The notes below the pieces were generated by a model. It saw only the letters and a list, made by a program, of their open reading frames with translations, was not told the origin of the DNA and searched no databases. A stretch of DNA of 64,000 nt from Paenibacillus sp. FSL H8-0048 (GTDB lineage: Bacteria; Bacillota; Bacilli; Paenibacillales; Paenibacillaceae), in contig NZ_JBBODF010000001.1 of assembly GCF_038002825.1 (NCBI RefSeq), positions 682,001-746,000 of the forward strand, written 5' to 3'. This document shows positions 62,601 through 64,000 of the stretch, piece by piece (position 1 is the first letter of the stretch; the number at the start of each line of letters is the position of its first letter). Both the position numbers and the translations under genes were made by a program.

Positions 62601-64000
62601 GGGAGCATCCCGAATCTCGTCCACAATAGCTCCCTTGTCCCGCTGTCCACCTGCATGCCGCCCTTGTCCCACAAGGACCAGTTCACTGCGGTATCCCTTC
62701 TGCCCCGCTTCTCATTCATAAGCGCCACATAATGATCCAAGAAGCTGTTGGCATAAGCATAGTCACTCTGCCCGATATTACCGATCAGCGCGGTGGATGA
62801 AGAGAACGGCAGGAACAGCAGCTCCGGATTATCGCGGGACAGCGCCCGGTATAGATGAACTGTTCCGTATACCTTGGCACTCAGCACCTCGGCTATATCC
62901 GCCATGTTCTTTTTGGCCAGCAGCGAATCCTTAATGACACCTGCGGAGTGGATGACACCATCCAGCCGGTTATAGATCCCTTTGGCTGCTGTTACCGCCA
63001 GCTCTACGGCCTTCTCGTCCGCTAAATCCAGCGGGAGATAGGCTGCATCACCGCCAAGAACCCTCAGCCGATCCAGCTTGGCGGGGTCGGCGCTTATGCT
63101 TCTGCCGCAGAGGATCAGCCGGGCCTGATACTTTGCCGCCAAATGCTCGGCCACCTTGTAGCCCAGCCCGCCCAGCCCGCCGACAATCATATAAGCACCG
63201 CCGGTCTTCAGCTTGCCTGTGCTGCCCGCAAGCGGCAGTGAGGGAATTAAGCGCCGGCTATATCTGGTGCCGTCTTCATACTTGACCTCATATTCAGGTC
63301 TGCTGTCTGAGAGCTCCTGCTCCAGTACATCCTTCAATCTGCTGTGATCCTTGAGCTGGATCAGGCTGCCCTGAAGCTTCGGATTCTCCAGCGCGGCTGA
63401 GCGGAAGAAGCCGGACAGTGCGCTATACTCGGCGACTGTCTGCCCATTGCGGTAGATGCAGACCAGACGGACCGGATGCCGGAAGCGGATGGAGGCCAGC
63501 CATTTACACAGGTGGAACACGGGATAGATATCCTTGTCCACACGTTCCTTGACTGTCCGGCAGCCCGGACTGCCAAGCAGATAGATAATCTGCAGTCGCG
63601 TATCCTCGGCGATGCTGTAATCCTCTGCCAGTCTTGCGTAGCTCTGCGGATCGGACGGATTCAGCTGAACCTGATCTGCGGCCAGCTTGCAGTAGATTGA
63701 AGCGGATTTTACCTGTATGGCATCGGCAGGAAATTCAGCGCCTTGCTGGGCCTCTTGTTCAACGGGAGCCCCCATGACCAGGAGGGTGACTCCTGAAGCG
63801 GAGGGTTCTGCCAGCGGTTCTATAGCACTCTCCACCCAGCTTGGGGTCAGATAGACCAGCTCACCGGCACTTGACTTCGGCTCTGGCAAGGAAGATGAAG
63901 CTTCTGCATGCGGGTTCACCTGGAACGGGCGGAGCGTAAGCTCCTTCATTCTTGAGACCACATTTCCGGCTTCCGTCAGGAACGCAATATCGAATTTCAG
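59657..64000 (-). CDS. Trans-AT PKS, C-terminal part (DH end, KR-ACP-KS), truncated at the window edge
   Basis: The reading frame is open to the right edge, so this is the C-terminal part of a longer protein; I number from the GTG at 63961. Domains: last strand of a DH (about 1-15); structural and catalytic KR (about 60-470, VGGLGGLG at 260, Tyr401 and Asn405 in YAYAN); ACP (Ser552 in LGFDSISF); KS (about 667-1100; Cys831 in DTACSSSL, His966 in ETHGTGT, His1013 in VGHLESAAG), fully catalytic; an ACP-like insert with Ala1192 in the Ser position (about 1150-1225); the KS C-terminal linker (1258-1370). No cis AT, as expected for a trans-AT line. The KS has its ACP on the next protein. Confidence 0.95.
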   Translation of the reverse strand: MKFDIAFLTEAGNVVSRMKELTLRPFQVNPHAEASSSLPEPKSSAGELVYLTPSWVESAIEPLAEPSASGVTLLVMGAPVEQEAQQGAEFPADAIQVKSASIYCKLAADQVQLNPSDPQSYARLAEDYSIAEDTRLQIIYLLGSPGCRTVKERVDKDIYPVFHLCKWLASIRFRHPVRLVCIYRNGQTVAEYSALSGFFRSAALENPKLQGSLIQLKDHSRLKDVLEQELSDSRPEYEVKYEDGTRYSRRLIPSLPLAGSTGKLKTGGAYMIVGGLGGLGYKVAEHLAAKYQARLILCGRSISADPAKLDRLRVLGGDAAYLPLDLADEKAVELAVTAAKGIYNRLDGVIHSAGVIKDSLLAKKNMADIAEVLSAKVYGTVHLYRALSRDNPELLFLPFSSSTALIGNIGQSDYAYANSFLDHYVALMNEKRGRRDTAVNWSLWDKGGMQVDSGTRELLWTRFGMLPLSDQSGLLALEESLSSPEAQVMVVSGDKERMIQAFTGTAGQPKRQLRQPEGCDSAAHADTGRSRQLEEALIGIMAEILKSDRSEIHRESDLAELGFDSISFTELSNAVNRTLGVEITPTLFFEQSTPAAIAEAVYGEYRSVIDRHFAPEEELKTGLLTVQAKQSDSEQSALQAQAAFRLMHPEPGTGAAQALQSANPPAQPGQTTGVLPGAREPIAIVGMSGMMPGADDLEQFWSNLAAQKDMVTTIPEDRWSWQERYGDPRREAGRTDVKYGAFLKRIDTFDPLFFGISPVEAEKMDPQERHMLQTVWHTLENAGYKPETLSGTRTSVFIGVSNGDYQELLLKEEIATTLTRTMLTNRISYFFNWSGPSEPVDTACSSSLVAIHRAVESIWNEGCPYAVAGGINLIASPNLFIAGGSLGMLSKDGKCKTFDKDADGYVRGEGAGALLLKPLSAAVRDKDYIHGVIRGTAVNHGGKSNSITSPHAKAQAEVIIRAHAAAGIDPSTVTYIETHGTGTSLGDPIEIEGLKKAFKALYQQWGKPESELPQCVIGSLKTAVGHLESAAGIAGVSKVLLSMKYGSIPGNIHFKELNPYIKLEGSGLSIAEHTVPWKPLTGSRDSVIPRRAGVSAFGVGGSNAHIVLEEYRNPTAEVPVQSRNPHIITLSAKSRTSLRENSRRLQAYIGRMLTAEAASPALNNNIHSIETSLLRDVTALFRAVMALDGEEIDPGAELEEYGLDAVKTLQLLELLRDKFGLEFKDAVYGFSSLGSLVMFLMQHDPSGLSNYYELRHKTLLPEERVCLHESLTLEELAYNLQTGRAEMTERLAIVADSLGMLHGKLEAYLSGLQGQSGIYEGQSSQRSALSQLFDGEESSLFMSELLLARRLDKLAQLWVQGVSIDWSTWYPQPLRKTPLPEYAFDEERYWLPSPVKAPEGEAPVLPSFIEEASEVLDDNQLLMWLNKLHNREISAENLNLLVGDLLE

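Overview
The window reads as accessory chromosome of a Gram-positive Firmicute, most likely Paenibacillus or a close relative. This is an inference from moderate GC, strong AGGAGG-type ribosome binding sites, a sugar ABC transporter without its own ATPase run by a YesM/YesN-type two-component system, Bce-type transporter modules, and a family of short TTGCA-N-TGCAG intergenic repeats. No rRNA, tRNA, CRISPR or transposase was seen.

Region 1 (1-7840): an MFS exporter, an OmpR-type response regulator, a histidine kinase and a MacB/FtsX-type ABC transporter, all on the minus strand, preceded by a membrane-anchored alpha/beta hydrolase. Region 2 (7957-21473): a compact cluster that I read as a highly reducing type II polyketide locus. 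It has a ketosynthase pair (one catalytic, one lacking both histidines), a long acyl carrier protein, two ketoreductases, two hotdog dehydratase-like proteins, a hotdog thioesterase, two family-2 glycosyltransferases, a nucleotide-sugar epimerase/dehydratase, an MFS exporter, a phosphotriesterase-family hydrolase, an MDR oxidoreductase, and an arylamine N-acetyltransferase-like gene broken by a -1 frameshift. It is transcribed outward from a divergent promoter region at about 16.91-17.10 kb. Region 3 (21542-29600): a sugar-type ABC importer (lipoprotein and two permeases), a 5'-nucleotidase-type phosphoesterase and their probable sensor/regulator pair, with repeats between.

Region 4 (29.7 kb to beyond the right edge): a minus-strand gene series of more than 34 kb with almost no gaps. 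Read in the direction of transcription it holds: the C-terminal part of a trans-AT polyketide synthase (KR-ACP-KS, then ACP-hydrolase-methyltransferase); a metallo-beta-lactamase-fold hydrolase; an AT-AT-ER protein; a beta-branching cassette (donor ACP, Cys-to-Ser ketosynthase, HMG-CoA synthase homologue, enoyl-CoA hydratase); a phosphopantetheinyl transferase; a flavodoxin; ETF beta and alpha; an ACP, KAS III, unknown protein and acyl ligase; a prolyl-to-pyrrolyl cassette (flavin dehydrogenase, Pro adenylation enzyme, carrier); an NRPS protein predicted to load Cys, with a BtrH-like C-terminal domain; a HemN-like radical SAM enzyme with its own carrier; and, with only a few tens of bases between, a Bce-type regulator/kinase/ABC transporter set that ends at a terminator.

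The parts fit together as follows. Proline is activated and oxidised to a pyrrolyl starter, with ETF as electron acceptor. The trans-AT line extends a chain that is beta-branched at one or more positions, and Cys is probably added. The HemN-like enzyme may draw electrons from the flavodoxin, and the Bce module probably gives self-protection. I cannot match the whole gene set to a known product. The two biosynthetic loci are the best candidates for undescribed systems.
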